Origin: VXRN01 sp963664365
GTDB taxonomy: Bacteria > Chloroflexota > Dehalococcoidia > Lucifugimonadales > UBA1123
NCBI GenBank assembly: GCA_963664365.1
Contig: OY761144.1
Span: forward strand, 1,612,001-1,676,000
Length of the DNA stretch: 64,000 nucleotides
Direction of reading: 5' to 3'
The notes below the pieces were generated by a model that was not told the origin of the DNA, searched no databases, and saw nothing but the letters and a program-made list of their open reading frames with translations. Positions 50,999 to 60,060 of the stretch are shown here, piece after piece; within the stretch, counting starts at the first letter, position 1; every line of letters begins with the position of its first letter. The position numbers were made by a program, and so were the translations under genes.

Positions 50999-52180
50999 AT
51001 GTCCGCAGTCGCGCCGGGGATAAGTTCGGAAAAGACGTTCTCCGACCTGTGGGAGCGCGCGCTTACGCTGAGACCGAAAGTCGTCGACCGCGGCGGCGAC
51101 TCCTACGAGATCGTCTTTCCCGGAATCCGCAACCCGGGTCCCGGGCCGGATTTCAGGGGCGCAGTTCTGAAACACAAGGGACGGACGCTGGGCGGCGACG
51201 TCGAACTGCACCTCGACCCGTCCGGTTGGCGCGGACACCGTCATCACGACGATCCGAACTACAACGGCGTGGTCCTCCAAGTGGTGCTGCGAACCGGTCG
51301 AGGGCTGCCGCCCGCCCATAGTCCGCCGACCGCCATAGCCACCTTCCCCCAATGCGCCGACGGCGACGACGCAAACCGGACGGCTGTCGGAGAGGCCGAT
51401 CTGGAGCGGATGGGCGTCGAGCGCTTCATCGCGATGAGTTCCGCCTACCGCCTTCGGATGGAGTCCGGGGCGGACGCCGACCAGGTCATCTACCGCGGCA
51501 TCATGGAGGCGATGGGATACGCGAGAAACCGCCGTCCCTTCCTCACTCTCGCCGGGGCGCTTCCGCTCTCCAAGTTCGCCGGACTGCGCGACGAGCCTGA
51601 AAACGCGGCCCGCTTTGCCGTATTCGCCTCGCTCGTCGTATGCGGCGGTCTGCTCCATCGCGCCGACCCCGGTGAGCGCGCCCAGATCAAGAGGGTCACC
51701 CGAAGGCTCGGCATCCGAAGGCGGCTCCGTCCCGAAGACTGGAGCATGTTTAGGGTGCGTCCGGTCAACAGCCCGATGCGGAGGATGCGGGGCGTGGCGC
51801 GCATTGTGAGCGCGAGCCGGAGCGACGGTCTGCTCTCGGGGATGCGCTCAGCGTTCGACCGGTCCGGCGCTCGCGGTCTCGTGGACGCGGTCAGCGCGCG
51901 TCCGTTCATTGGAGAGGGGCTGTCCAGAACCGTCGTGGCGAATGCCGTGCTGCCCGCGCTCCACGCTTGGGCGTCGCTGGACCGGTCCGGCAACTCTCGG
52001 CTGGCGATCGATGCCTTCAGGAAGATGCCCCCGCCGCCGCCCGACTCCGTCACTAGGGGAGTGATGCGCTCACTTTGCGGATCGACCGCGACGGGCGTAC
52101 CGAAGAACGCCGCTCAGCACTCGGGAATCCACGCGCTCGCCCGCTCGTCATCCTGGCCCGGAGAATCCGGCCCGGCCTAG
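50999..52180 (+). CDS. DUF2851 family protein
   Basis: The 393-aa protein matches DUF2851: EKTFSDLWERALTLRPKVVD, PGIRNPGPGPDFRGAVLKHK, GGDVELHLDPSGWRGHRHHDD-like (positions about 68-88) and YNGVVLQVVL. That acid- and histidine-rich core is reminiscent of a nuclease fold, but no function is established. The C-terminal half is basic with LPALHAWASLD near the end. The ATG at 50999 has GGGGAGAG upstream; in-frame starts at 50963 and 50813 are alternatives. The gap 50757-50998 contains the common ATCCTG..TGCTTC intergenic repeat. Confidence 0.85.
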   Translation: MSAVAPGISSEKTFSDLWERALTLRPKVVDRGGDSYEIVFPGIRNPGPGPDFRGAVLKHKGRTLGGDVELHLDPSGWRGHRHHDDPNYNGVVLQVVLRTGRGLPPAHSPPTAIATFPQCADGDDANRTAVGEADLERMGVERFIAMSSAYRLRMESGADADQVIYRGIMEAMGYARNRRPFLTLAGALPLSKFAGLRDEPENAARFAVFASLVVCGGLLHRADPGERAQIKRVTRRLGIRRRLRPEDWSMFRVRPVNSPMRRMRGVARIVSASRSDGLLSGMRSAFDRSGARGLVDAVSARPFIGEGLSRTVVANAVLPALHAWASLDRSGNSRLAIDAFRKMPPPPPDSVTRGVMRSLCGSTATGVPKNAAQHSGIHALARSSSWPGESGPA

Positions 52181-52749
52181 CCGCCGCCTAGCTGCGACAG
52201 GACTGTCCGCGCCTCCCTGATCGTCTGCGCGTCTCTGATTGGATGCGCTACCTCCAGCGCCTCCTGGAGGTCCGCCCTTGCCGAGGCGATGTCTTCCCTG
52301 TCCATGTACAAGCGCGCCCGCGCGACGTAGGGGTCGGGATAGTCCGGCTCGATCTCTATGGCCTTGTTGAAGTCCTCCAGGGCGAGGTCCAACCGCTCGT
52401 CCCCGTAGAACGCCCGGCCCCGACCGTAGTAAGCGCGCCCGAAGTCCGGCAGCTTCTTGATCACGAGATCGAATGCGTTGATCGCGTCTCGGAACTCCTG
52501 GACCCTGAGCAGCCTGACCGCGCGGCTGTACTCGAACAGCGCGGTCTGAGGCGTGGGTGTGGCGGTCGGCTCCGGCGCTGGGGTCGGCGTAGCCGTGGGG
52601 GGCGGCGTGGCCGTCGGCTCCGGCATGGGTGTCTGAGTCGGAGTGGGAGTCTGAGTCGGCAGGGGAGTGGGTTCGGGCGCATCCTGAGAACATGCCACGA
52701 GGAACAGCAGCGCGACCGATGCAATGAGAGTATGGACGTATTTCAACAT
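52177..52749 (-). CDS. TPR-repeat lipoprotein
   Basis: A 190-aa lipoprotein: signal peptide MLKYVHTLIASVALLFLVAC with the lipobox cysteine at 20, a Pro/Thr linker (PTPTQTPMPEPTA...), and then about three tetratricopeptide repeats (RVQEFRDAINAFDLVIKKLP, YYGRGRAFYGDERLDLALED, YVARARLYMDREDIASARAD). It is anchored outside the membrane and likely mediates protein contacts. The frame extends far upstream but the lipoprotein signal fixes the start. Ends 4 bases inside the convergent DUF2851 gene. A similar architecture is encoded at 58292. Confidence 0.9.
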   Translation of the reverse strand: MLKYVHTLIASVALLFLVACSQDAPEPTPLPTQTPTPTQTPMPEPTATPPPTATPTPAPEPTATPTPQTALFEYSRAVRLLRVQEFRDAINAFDLVIKKLPDFGRAYYGRGRAFYGDERLDLALEDFNKAIEIEPDYPDPYVARARLYMDREDIASARADLQEALEVAHPIRDAQTIREARTVLSQLGGG

Positions 52750-52902
52750 TCGGGGTCTCCCCGCGTGTTCATTTCGGCGGTTTGGTCTTCTCAGGATAGC
52801 ACAAGCGCGACTGGTTGGATTATTGATTATACGTTTGCGAGCGGCGAGCGGATGCAATAGAGTATGACCCACTGCCCAATTCGGAAACTGTGGAGGAGAA
52901 TC

Positions 52903-53418
52903 GTGATCAGGTCTCTCGACGGAATAGTGCCCCGCATACATCCCACGGCCTTCGTGAGCGAGGCCGCATACGTCATCGGAGACGTCGAGATCGGCGAGGG
53001 TTCCAGCGTGTGGCCCGGAACGGTCATCCGCGGCGACATGGGCCGGATCGCCATCGGGAAGTACACCTGCGTTCAGGACAACTCCGTCGTCCACTGCGAC
53101 ACCGACGCCGTGATTGGCGACTACGTCGTCATCGGCCATCGCGTCGTCTGCCACGCCAAGAACGTCGGGACGCGCTCGCTGCTCGGCAACGGCTCCGTGG
53201 TCAACGACGGCGTATGGATCGGCGACGAGTGCGTCGTGGCCTCCGGCGCGGTGGTGCTGGACGACATGCGAGCGCCCGACCGCTCCATCCTGGTTGGCGT
53301 CCCCGCGCGCGTTCGCGGCGAGGTTCAGCCACGACACCTGGAGCTTGGCGAGTACTTCAACGGCGTTTACAGGCTCAAGACCCAGCGCTACCTCAGAAAC
53401 GGCGGACTGGGCTCCTGA
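52903..53418 (+). CDS. gamma-carbonic-anhydrase-family hexapeptide protein
   Basis: A 171-aa left-handed beta-helix protein with repeated hexapeptides (IGDVEIGEGSSVWPGTVIRG). The three metal-ligand histidines of the gamma class are present: H64 in SVVHCD, H79 and H84 in IGHRVVCH. Q58, N60 and D66 in VQDNSVVHCD fit the pattern. Members include true gamma-carbonic anhydrases and YrdA/PaaY-like proteins, so activity is not certain. The GTG at 52903 has GGAGGAG upstream; an upstream start at 52864 lacks one. Confidence 0.9.
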   Translation: MIRSLDGIVPRIHPTAFVSEAAYVIGDVEIGEGSSVWPGTVIRGDMGRIAIGKYTCVQDNSVVHCDTDAVIGDYVVIGHRVVCHAKNVGTRSLLGNGSVVNDGVWIGDECVVASGAVVLDDMRAPDRSILVGVPARVRGEVQPRHLELGEYFNGVYRLKTQRYLRNGGLGS

Positions 53419-53421
53419 CGC

Positions 53422-55098
53422 TCACATCTTGTCGGGCGCGTCCATCCCCATGAGCGTCAGACACCGCGCGAGCGCGACCCTCGCCGCCTCGCACAGCCGC
53501 AGCCTGGCCCTCGTCAATTCCGCTTCCCCCTCGACGGTCGAGAGGACGCGGCGCTGCTGGTAGAACCAGTGGAAGGCTGTCGCCAACTCCTGCGAGTAGT
53601 GGGGCAGGTGATGAACCTCCAAGTTTTGAGCCATGACCTGCACAAGTTCGGGAAGTTGAATTATCCGACGAATGAGCGCCAGTTCCGCCTCGTGCGTCAG
53701 CAGCGAAACGTCTCCCTCATCGAAATCTATCCCCCTGTCCCGCGCGTTGGAGATGATCCCCGCAATTCGCGCGTGCGCGTACTGCACGTAGTACACCGGG
53801 TTGTCCGACGACTGCCGCGCCGCCAACTCCAGGTCGAACTCCATCTGCGTATCCGGCGATCTGGAGAGGAAGAAGTACCTGCAAACGTCCGCGCCGACCT
53901 GGTCCACCAAGTCATCGACTGTAATGACGTCGCCGGATCGCTTCGACAGGCGCACGAGGTCATCGCCCTGCTTGAACGTGACCATCTGATAGATCATCAA
54001 CTCCAGTCGGTCCGGATCGACGCCCATCGCCGCGACCGCCGCCTTCATGCGGCTCACGTGCCCCTGGTGGTCCGCCCCCCAGATGTCTATCACGCGGTCG
54101 AAAGCCCTGTTGATGAATTTGTCGTGGTGGTACGCTACGTCGGACGCGAAGTAGGTCGGCGCGCCGTTCGACCGAATCAGCACGGCGTCCTGCGGCTCCC
54201 CCAGCGCAGTCGCGGCGAACCAGTCCGCGCCGTCCCGCTCGACCCGGTAGCCGCGCTCGCCCAGGAGACGCATCACGCGGTCGAACTCGCCCCCGTCGTA
54301 GAGGCTCTTCTCCCTGAACCAGCGGTCGTACTCGACTCGAAGCCGCGCGAGCGACGCCTCGATCGACTCCACCATCATGCCGAGTCCGATCTCGCCGATC
54401 TCCCTCACCACGTCATCCCGCTCCACGTCCAGGAATCGGTCTCCGCGCTCCTCCTTTATCGCCTGCGCCGCATCGACCACGTACTCGCCCCGGTAGCCGT
54501 CGGCCGGGATTTCCGCCGCGCGTCCCCATGCCTGAAGATACCGCGCATAGACCGTCTCGTAGAATAGCTCCATCTGAGTGCCTGCGTCGTTGACGTAATA
54601 CTCGCGCTGAACGTCGTATCCCGCCGCGTCCAGCACGTTCGCCAGCGCGCTGCCCAGAACCGCGCCCCTTGCGTGTCCGACGTGTACCGGCCCGGTCGGG
54701 TTGACGCTCACGAACTCCACCTGGACGCGCTCACCCGCGCCCGCGTTCGAACTGCCGTAGCTGTCCCCCGCCTCGATGATCGAATCCACCTGCGCCCCGA
54801 GCCAGCCGTCGTCGAGCGAGAAGTTGACGAACCCCGGACCGGCCACCCAGACCCTGCCGACCATTTCTGAGGGCGGCAGAGCCTCGACTATCGCTTGGCC
54901 TATGGCGCGCGGGTTCATTCGCATCGGGCGCGCCAATTTCATGGCGAGGCTGCACGAGTAGTCGCCGTTTTCGGGCTTCTGCGGCCTCTCGATAGCCATG
55001 TCTTCGACATCGGCCCGGGGCAACGCGCCCGACTCTTGGGCGGCGTCCAGAGCGGCCCTCACCAGTTCTGAGATCTCCGATCTGATGGAGTTGGTCAT
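53422..55098 (-). CDS. argS: arginyl-tRNA synthetase
   Basis: The 558-aa class-I synthetase charges tRNA-Arg. The N-terminal tRNA-binding domain is followed by the HIGH-type motif NPTGPVHVGHARGAVLG, the FASDVAYHHDKFINR block, and WGADHQGH; the KMSKS site is represented by VRLSKRSGDVIT. The C-terminal anticodon domain includes NPVYYVQYAHARIAGI and ends in ARCLTLMGMDAPDKM. Starts three bases downstream of selD, so the two are probably cotranscribed. Confidence 0.97.
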   Translation of the reverse strand: MTNSIRSEISELVRAALDAAQESGALPRADVEDMAIERPQKPENGDYSCSLAMKLARPMRMNPRAIGQAIVEALPPSEMVGRVWVAGPGFVNFSLDDGWLGAQVDSIIEAGDSYGSSNAGAGERVQVEFVSVNPTGPVHVGHARGAVLGSALANVLDAAGYDVQREYYVNDAGTQMELFYETVYARYLQAWGRAAEIPADGYRGEYVVDAAQAIKEERGDRFLDVERDDVVREIGEIGLGMMVESIEASLARLRVEYDRWFREKSLYDGGEFDRVMRLLGERGYRVERDGADWFAATALGEPQDAVLIRSNGAPTYFASDVAYHHDKFINRAFDRVIDIWGADHQGHVSRMKAAVAAMGVDPDRLELMIYQMVTFKQGDDLVRLSKRSGDVITVDDLVDQVGADVCRYFFLSRSPDTQMEFDLELAARQSSDNPVYYVQYAHARIAGIISNARDRGIDFDEGDVSLLTHEAELALIRRIIQLPELVQVMAQNLEVHHLPHYSQELATAFHWFYQQRRVLSTVEGEAELTRARLRLCEAARVALARCLTLMGMDAPDKM

Positions 55099-55101
55099 GG
55101 C

Positions 55102-56163
55102 TCAGGCGACGACCGATATGGACGGGCGCCCCGCGTCTCCAAGCTCGGTAATCCGGCCCACCACCGCCCGCGTCTCGACGCCATTGGCCGCGAGCGCGGC
55201 GAGCAGGTCTTCGAGCTTATCCGGAGCGACGGCAATGAGAAGCCCGCCCGATGTCTGCGCGTCCGCGAGCAGCACCTTCTGAACGTCGTCGATAGAGTCC
55301 GCCCAATTCACGTCCGGCTCCACCGACGACAGGTTGCGGTGCGTCCCGCCGGGAGCGACGCCGTCTCTCGCCAACTTCTCCGCCCCGTCTATGAACGGGA
55401 TCGCGCCGAACTCGATCTCCGCTCCCACGCCGCTCGCGCTCGTCATGCCCCGCAGATGTCCCAGCAGGCCGAATCCCGTAACATCGACGCAGGCGTGAAC
55501 GCCGACTGCGGTCATCGCCTCCGACGCCGCCCGATTGAGTCCGCTCATTACCTCCACCGCCGCCGCCAGCGCGTCTTCGGGCACGACCCCCTGCTTTCCG
55601 GCGGTCGTGATGACGCCGGTGCCGAGCGGCTTGGTCAGCACGAGCGCGTCGCCCGGAATCGCGCCCGCGTTCGTGACCTGAGACCCCGGCCTGACGACCC
55701 CGGTGACCGACAGCCCGTACTTCGGCTCCTCGTCGTCCACCGTGTGACCGCCCACTATCAGTACGCCCGCCTCACGCGCCTTGTGGCTGCCGCCCGTGAG
55801 TATCTCGCCGAGCAGACTCTTGGGCAGCGACGCGGGGAAGCCGACGATGTTCAATGCCGTAAGCGGCCTGCCGCCCATCGCGTAAACGTCGCTCAGCGAG
55901 TTCGACACCGCGATCTGCCCGAAGGCGTAAGGGTCGTCCACGATCGGCGGAAAGAAATCGACCGTCTGCACCAGCGCCGTATCGTCGTCCATCCTGTAAA
56001 CCGCCGCGTCGTCTCCCGTGGAGACGCCGACCAGCAGGTTCGGGTCGCTGACTTTGGGAAGATGTCTCAGGACCTCTCCGAGATCCTCCGGGCTGAACTT
56101 GGACGCTCAACCCGCGCAGCTTGCCAGGCTGGTGAGCTTTATCCGTTCGTCGGTCTGGGCCAA
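55102..56163 (-). CDS. selD: selenophosphate synthetase SelD, itself a selenoprotein (in-frame UGA)
   Basis: The enzyme makes selenophosphate from selenide and ATP for selenocysteine synthesis. The full frame runs from a TTG at 56163 (GGAG eight bases upstream) and contains an in-frame TGA at 56107-56109 read as Sec19 in SLASC16-A-G-U19-A-S-K22, the SelD active-site loop. After it come STGDDAAVYRMDDDTALVQT, DPYAFGQIAVSNSLSDVYAM, GGHTVDDEEPKYGLSVTGVV and VTGFGLLGHLRGM, the ATP- and metal-binding blocks. Standard gene calling would start at 55992 or stop at the UGA. Length 353 aa is normal. A candidate bSECIS hairpin follows the UGA. Confidence 0.95.
56078..56092 (-). promoter_or_regulatory. 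candidate bacterial SECIS hairpin in selD
   Basis: About 15 bases past the UGA the mRNA can form CCGGAG-GAU-CUCGG with one bulged base, the spacing expected for SelB recognition. The loop sequence is not a textbook match, so the exact structure is uncertain. Confidence 0.5.
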
Positions 56164-56304
56164 CTGACTCGCTCCATTCAAAAAGGGTGGGAAGAGTATA
56201 GCATAGGAAGAGCCGTACACTCGGCGCGGTGTAGTAGAATCGGGCACACCTTCATAGACAGCCGACCAGGCTCGGCTGATACGTGCATAATGGAGTCTTA
56301 GAGG

Positions 56305-56748
56305 TTGACGGAACCGGACAACATTCTCACCCCGGACGCCGCGCGGTTCGTCCAAAGCGCGCGCGTGGCCCATCTCGCATCGACCTCCGCGGCGGGCCAG
56401 CCGCACGTCGTGCCCGTATGCTTCGCTCTGATAGATGGCCGCATCTACGTCGGCCTGGACGCCAAGCCCAAGTCCGTCGATCCGCTCAGTCTCCGCCGTG
56501 TCAGGAACATTCTTCAGAACCCCAGAGTGTCGTTCCTCGTGGACAGGTACAGCGAAGACTGGACGAAGCTGGGATACGTCATGATCGCCGGTCGCGCCGA
56601 GCTTTGCTCATCCGAAGACGAACGCCAGGCCGCCATAACCGCACTGCGCGCAAAGTACAGCCAGTACGTGGTCTTGCTCCCCGACGACGCCCCGGTGATC
56701 CGAGTAATCCCCAAGCGCGCCTCAACGTGGGGAGACATCAGCCCTTGA
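56305..56748 (+). CDS. PPOX-class (F420-type) oxidoreductase
   Basis: A 147-aa split-barrel flavoprotein-like enzyme: FVQSARVAHLASTSAAGQPH, VVPVCFALIDGRIYVGLDAK, LRRVRNILQNPRVSFLVDRY and an end of IRVIPKRASTWGD. It matches the TIGR03668-type PPOX-class F420-dependent group, whose substrates are mostly unknown. The cofactor (F420 versus FMN) is inferred from family. Start is a TTG at 56305 with GGAG further upstream than ideal. Divergent from selD. Confidence 0.88.
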   Translation: MTEPDNILTPDAARFVQSARVAHLASTSAAGQPHVVPVCFALIDGRIYVGLDAKPKSVDPLSLRRVRNILQNPRVSFLVDRYSEDWTKLGYVMIAGRAELCSSEDERQAAITALRAKYSQYVVLLPDDAPVIRVIPKRASTWGDISP

Positions 56749-57022
56749 AGCGGCTGACGAGTATCATGCGTGGTTCTGTTTCGAGGAACTCGACGGCGAC
56801 CTGGTTGCTCTCGAATCCGGCCTCATCCAAGCGCGCGATGATGCCGTTCAGTTCCTCGTGGTGAGCCACCAAGCCGTCCTTGCTCACCGCCACCCACTGG
56901 TCCGGGTAACTCGCCTTCAGCCAGTCATGTTCATCATCCAACCGCTGTGCCGCTCGCTCAGATTCAATCAGGATGTCAACGATCTCCGATTCTCCTTCAA
57001 TCAATGTGGACTTCGCAGTCAT
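56738..57022 (-). CDS. small DUF5678-like protein, 94 aa
   Basis: From the ATG at 57022 with GGGAG upstream, the protein reads MTAKSTLIEGESEIVDILIE, then a segment DWLKASYPDQWVAVSKDGLV-VAHHEELNGI that resembles DUF5678 (a short beta-alpha unit with W-(V/I)-A-V). It ends VEFLETEPRMILVSRFKG. Small, soluble and acidic. Role unknown; no partner is adjacent. Slightly overlaps the 3' end of the PPOX gene on the other strand. Confidence 0.75.
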   Translation of the reverse strand: MTAKSTLIEGESEIVDILIESERAAQRLDDEHDWLKASYPDQWVAVSKDGLVAHHEELNGIIARLDEAGFESNQVAVEFLETEPRMILVSRFKG

Positions 57023-57100
57023 CGCAATCTCCCATAAAGTCATCCGTCCCCTTTTGGTACATTCAGGATACATTGAAGTATGCGAGTTGGTAAACTGGGG

Positions 57101-57129
57101 TTGACTAATCCGGCGCAAAACGCGATAAT
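57101..57129 (+). promoter_or_regulatory. promoter for the Dam-like methylase
   Basis: TTGACT (57101-57106), 17-base spacer, GATAAT (57124-57129). The predicted start near 57136 leaves a 24-base leader to the ATG at 57160, which has AGGTGA at the right distance. Confidence 0.65.
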
Positions 57130-57159
57130 GCGTTCTGACATTCGACTCAGGTGAACCTC

Positions 57160-58044
57160 ATGTCGCGCTCGCCATCTCATCTATACCTAGACTCAGACTA
57201 CACCAACGCCGATGGCGGCGTACCCCGCGGCGTGATCAAGAGGCCCAGCCGCAAGATCATAGCTTTCGGCTGGTACGGCGGAAAGTTCAGCCATCTGGAC
57301 TGGATTCTTCCGCTGCTGCCGGAGGCCCATCACTACTGCGAGCCGTTCGGCGGCTCCGCCGCCGTGCTGCTCAATCGTCCGCCATCCCCGGTTGAGACCT
57401 ACAACGACCTCGACGGAGAGGTGGTGAACTTCTTCCGCGTACTTCGAGAGCGGCGGGACGATCTGATTGAGATGATCGCGTTCACGCCCTTCTCGCGCGA
57501 GGAGTACTACTTGGCGATTTCGGATCAGGACGACGATGTTTCACCCTTGGAGCGCGCGAGACGTTTCTTCATCCGCGCGAGGCAGGCGCGCACCGGCTTG
57601 GCGCAGACCGCGACGCTGGGTCGCTGGGCCAACTGCAAGAATACCAGCCGCGCCGGCATGTCCGGGGTCGTGTCCAGGTGGCTCGGAAGTGTCGAATCGC
57701 TTCCTGAGATCGCCCTAAGGCTCTTGCGGGTGCAGATAGAGAACCGCCCGGCGGCAGACGTCATCAGTCTGTACGACGACGACCGCGCTCTCTTCTACTG
57801 CGACCCCCCATACCCGCACAGCGCCAGAGGCGACAGCAGAGCCTACGGATACGAGCTGAGTGACGACGAACACGCGGATCTGGCCAAGCAACTGCGTCAG
57901 ACCAAAGGCAAGGTTGCCCTATCAGGATACCGCTGCGACCTCTTGGATACGCTCTACTCAGACTGGAACCTCCATCTCGCGCCCGCCAAGCAGTCGCACG
58001 CGATCAAGAAGACCAGACAAGAAGCCCTATGGACCAACTACTAG
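57160..58044 (+). CDS. D12-class N6-adenine DNA methyltransferase (Dam-like, orphan)
   Basis: The 294-aa alpha-group adenine methylase shows the N-terminal FGWYGGKFSHLDWILPLLPE (motif X), SAM motif I EPFGGSAAVLLN (63-69 region), YNDLDGEVVNFFRVL, catalytic DPPY (215-218) and the closing KTRQEALWTNY. DpnII- and Dam-type enzymes of this class methylate GATC-like sites, but the target cannot be read. No restriction gene is adjacent, so it may act in regulation or mismatch repair, or guard against phage. AGGTGA precedes the ATG at 57160; a GTG nine bases earlier is possible. Confidence 0.93.
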   Translation: MSRSPSHLYLDSDYTNADGGVPRGVIKRPSRKIIAFGWYGGKFSHLDWILPLLPEAHHYCEPFGGSAAVLLNRPPSPVETYNDLDGEVVNFFRVLRERRDDLIEMIAFTPFSREEYYLAISDQDDDVSPLERARRFFIRARQARTGLAQTATLGRWANCKNTSRAGMSGVVSRWLGSVESLPEIALRLLRVQIENRPAADVISLYDDDRALFYCDPPYPHSARGDSRAYGYELSDDEHADLAKQLRQTKGKVALSGYRCDLLDTLYSDWNLHLAPAKQSHAIKKTRQEALWTNY

Positions 58045-58107
58045 GCGTCCGAAATGGCATTCCTCTGAAAATAGGCTATGCCCCAGCTATTCTAACCGGC
58101 CCCAACT

Positions 58108-58165
58108 GTCATTCCGAGCGTAGCGAGGCACCCACGAAGTGGCTGGCGAAGCAATCTAAAATCCA
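58108..58165. repeat. dispersed TCATTCCGAGCG element with internal insertion
   Basis: A longer relative of the satellite-end element: the stem GTCATTCCGAGCG.. is followed by an extra CACCCACGAAGTGG-type hairpin before AATCTAAAATCC. The surrounding gap 58045-58291 holds no gene I can see. Confidence 0.82.
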
Positions 58166-58291
58166 TGCCCTCAGACAATTTGCCTAACCCTGGCCAGCCA
58201 TTCCTGGCCCACCGCCATTTTCATCATTGGTGGTGCAGATGGCAGCCGGCATGGGGTATTGACATGCGATCAATATCGTACCGGTAAGCCG

Positions 58292-58975
58292 ATGGCACAT
58301 CCCTCACATTCACCATACAAGGACGTGACCCCCCTCACCCGCCCCCTCCTCGGCTGGCTTGCGGCGATAGCCGCCCTCTGTATCGCCTGCGGCCAGTCCG
58401 AAGTCCCGCCCGCCGTCCAATCCTCAATGGAGATGGAGCGAGGCATCGAGCTCGTCGAGGACGGACACCTCGAGCAGGCCCGCGCCGCCTTCGGCTCCGC
58501 CATAGCCAAAGACCCCCGGAACGCCGAAGCGTATGCCAGGAGAGGATTCGTCAGCCTCGCGCTCGACGATATGCGGGGTGCGAGGGCCGACCTGGACCGC
58601 GCCATAGACATCGACCCCGACCTCGCGCTGGCCTACAACTTCAGAGGCGTTGCCTTCGCCGTGATGGGCGACGACGACCAGGCCATTATCGAGCTTACGC
58701 GGGCCGTGTCGCTCGATTCCACCATGTCCGAAGCCTACTTCAACCGCGCCAGGGTGTACCTCCAAGCCGAGGACCCCGGCGCTGCCCTGTCGGACCTAGA
58801 CACCGTTGCCGAACTCGACCCCGAAAACCCGTCGCCCTACCTCGTCCGCGCCCAAGTACACCTGTTTCTGGGAAACGTAGCGCGGGCCGAGGCCGACCTT
58901 CTCCATGTGCTGTCCATCTCAAGCGACGATGACGAACTGGCAACCGCCAGGCGTCTCCTCGCGGGCATCCGATAG
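58292..58975 (+). CDS. TPR-repeat lipoprotein
   Basis: A 227-aa lipoprotein with an N-terminal hydrophobic segment (LGWLAAIAALCIAC) ending in a lipobox cysteine, then at least four tetratricopeptide repeats (GIELVEDGHLEQARAAFGSA, AYARRGFVSLALDDMRGARA, AYNFRGVAFAVMGDDDQAII, AYFNRARVYLQAEDPGAALS, YLVRAQVHLFLGNVARAEAD). Outer-face scaffold or assembly factor by analogy; partner unknown. I use the ATG at 58292; a TTG at 58259 is also in frame. Paralogous in design to 52177-52749. Confidence 0.88.
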   Translation: MAHPSHSPYKDVTPLTRPLLGWLAAIAALCIACGQSEVPPAVQSSMEMERGIELVEDGHLEQARAAFGSAIAKDPRNAEAYARRGFVSLALDDMRGARADLDRAIDIDPDLALAYNFRGVAFAVMGDDDQAIIELTRAVSLDSTMSEAYFNRARVYLQAEDPGAALSDLDTVAELDPENPSPYLVRAQVHLFLGNVARAEADLLHVLSISSDDDELATARRLLAGIR

Positions 58976-59070
58976 GGCCGGCAGTGTGCTCCTGTACCCT
59001 ATCGCTCGGAAGTCCGTGCCCTCCAGTTCCGGACAGGGTGGTATTCTAATGCCAAGCCCCAACCGTCATT

Positions 59071-59294
59071 ACCATGAAAATCCCCTCTCCCAAGCCTGGG
59101 AGAGGGTTAGGGTGAGGGTTGAGAATCAGGTACTGAGCAGTTTTCATCACCCTTATGTGGCCTGATAAGGCCATGGTGATTTACCATGAAAATCCCCTCT
59201 CCCAAGCCTGGGAGAGGGTTAGGGTGAGGGTTGAGAATCAGGTACTGAGCAGTTTTCATCACCCATATGTGGCCTGATAAGGCCATGGTGATTT
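59071..59294. repeat. 112-bp direct tandem repeat of nested palindromes (2 units)
   Basis: Units 59071-59182 and 59183-59294 differ at very few positions. Each contains CCCTCTCCCAAGCCTGGGAGAGGG and a GGCCTGATAAGGCC palindrome flanked by TTTTCATCACC/GGTGAT. They are followed by a GCCCCGTA..TACGGGGC hairpin to 59342. The gap 58976-59372 has no gene. Confidence 0.92.
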
Positions 59295-59342
59295 CGGCGA
59301 AGAGCCTGCCCCGTACTCCGATACGGGGCAGGAATCCAGAAG
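59295..59342. repeat. GCCCCGTA..TACGGGGC hairpin element
   Basis: Second copy of the hairpin at 48610-48662, ending in the same GGAATCCAGA. The arms around 59308 and 59325 pair perfectly. Confidence 0.85.
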
Positions 59343-59372
59343 AGAGGGGCGCAGGGATGAGAGCGGTTAAGT

Positions 59373-59873
59373 TCAATATCGACCTCTATAAACCCCCCAG
59401 TCCCGCATGATCCGGTCGTCATGCGGAAATGGCATCTCCGGCAGGCCGTCCACCGGGAAGTAGGCCACGTCCTGCGCCTCGTCGCCCGGAGCGGCTACCC
59501 CGGCGGTAACTGTCGCCGCGTACGCGACCAGTATGACCGGCGCGCCCCGGCTTGAGTACATGCCCAGCAGCGAGTCCAGCCGCACCTCGACGCCCGTCTC
59601 CTCCCGCACCTCGCGGATGGCGGCTTCTTCGACCACCTCTCCGCGGTCCACGTATCCCGCCGGCAGGCTCCAGCGTCCCATCATCGGCTCGATCGCGCGC
59701 TTGACCATAAGGATTTCCCCGCCGCCGTCCGTCGCGACCACCACCACGGCCACCTTCGGATCGAGGAACACCGTCTGCCCGCACGACTCGCAGCTTGGCC
59801 GCAGCCGCCCGGCGACCTCCCGCTCGACGAGGCGCTCCCCGCATCTATGGCAGTATGTGTTATCGACACTCAC
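59373..59873 (-). CDS. Nudix hydrolase with N-terminal zinc ribbon
   Basis: The 166-aa protein has C8, C11, C28 and C31 (CHRC and CESC) as a zinc ribbon, followed by a Nudix box, G73-x5-E79-x7-R87-E-V-R-E-E-T-G-V95, for magnesium-dependent pyrophosphate hydrolysis. The ribbon-plus-Nudix layout is shared with NudC-like NAD(H)/RNA-decapping enzymes, but those are longer and carry an SQPWPFPxS motif absent here; this belongs to the smaller MutT/ADP-ribose-type group. Substrate unknown. Confidence 0.92.
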   Translation of the reverse strand: MSVDNTYCHRCGERLVEREVAGRLRPSCESCGQTVFLDPKVAVVVVATDGGGEILMVKRAIEPMMGRWSLPAGYVDRGEVVEEAAIREVREETGVEVRLDSLLGMYSSRGAPVILVAYAATVTAGVAAPGDEAQDVAYFPVDGLPEMPFPHDDRIMRDWGVYRGRY

Positions 59874-60060
59874 CCGCGCCGTCTCCCAATTCCGGTGTAC
59901 CCAGATTATACGCTACACTCCGCCTCGTTCACTTCTCCCACCCCGTAGAGGCGCCTCTTATGTGCGCTCTGGGTATTCAGTATTCCTTTGCGTCCTTGCG
60001 CCATTGCGTTAAACTCAGCTTCGACTAAACTGATACAGCCCTACGAAGCCCCCCCATTAA

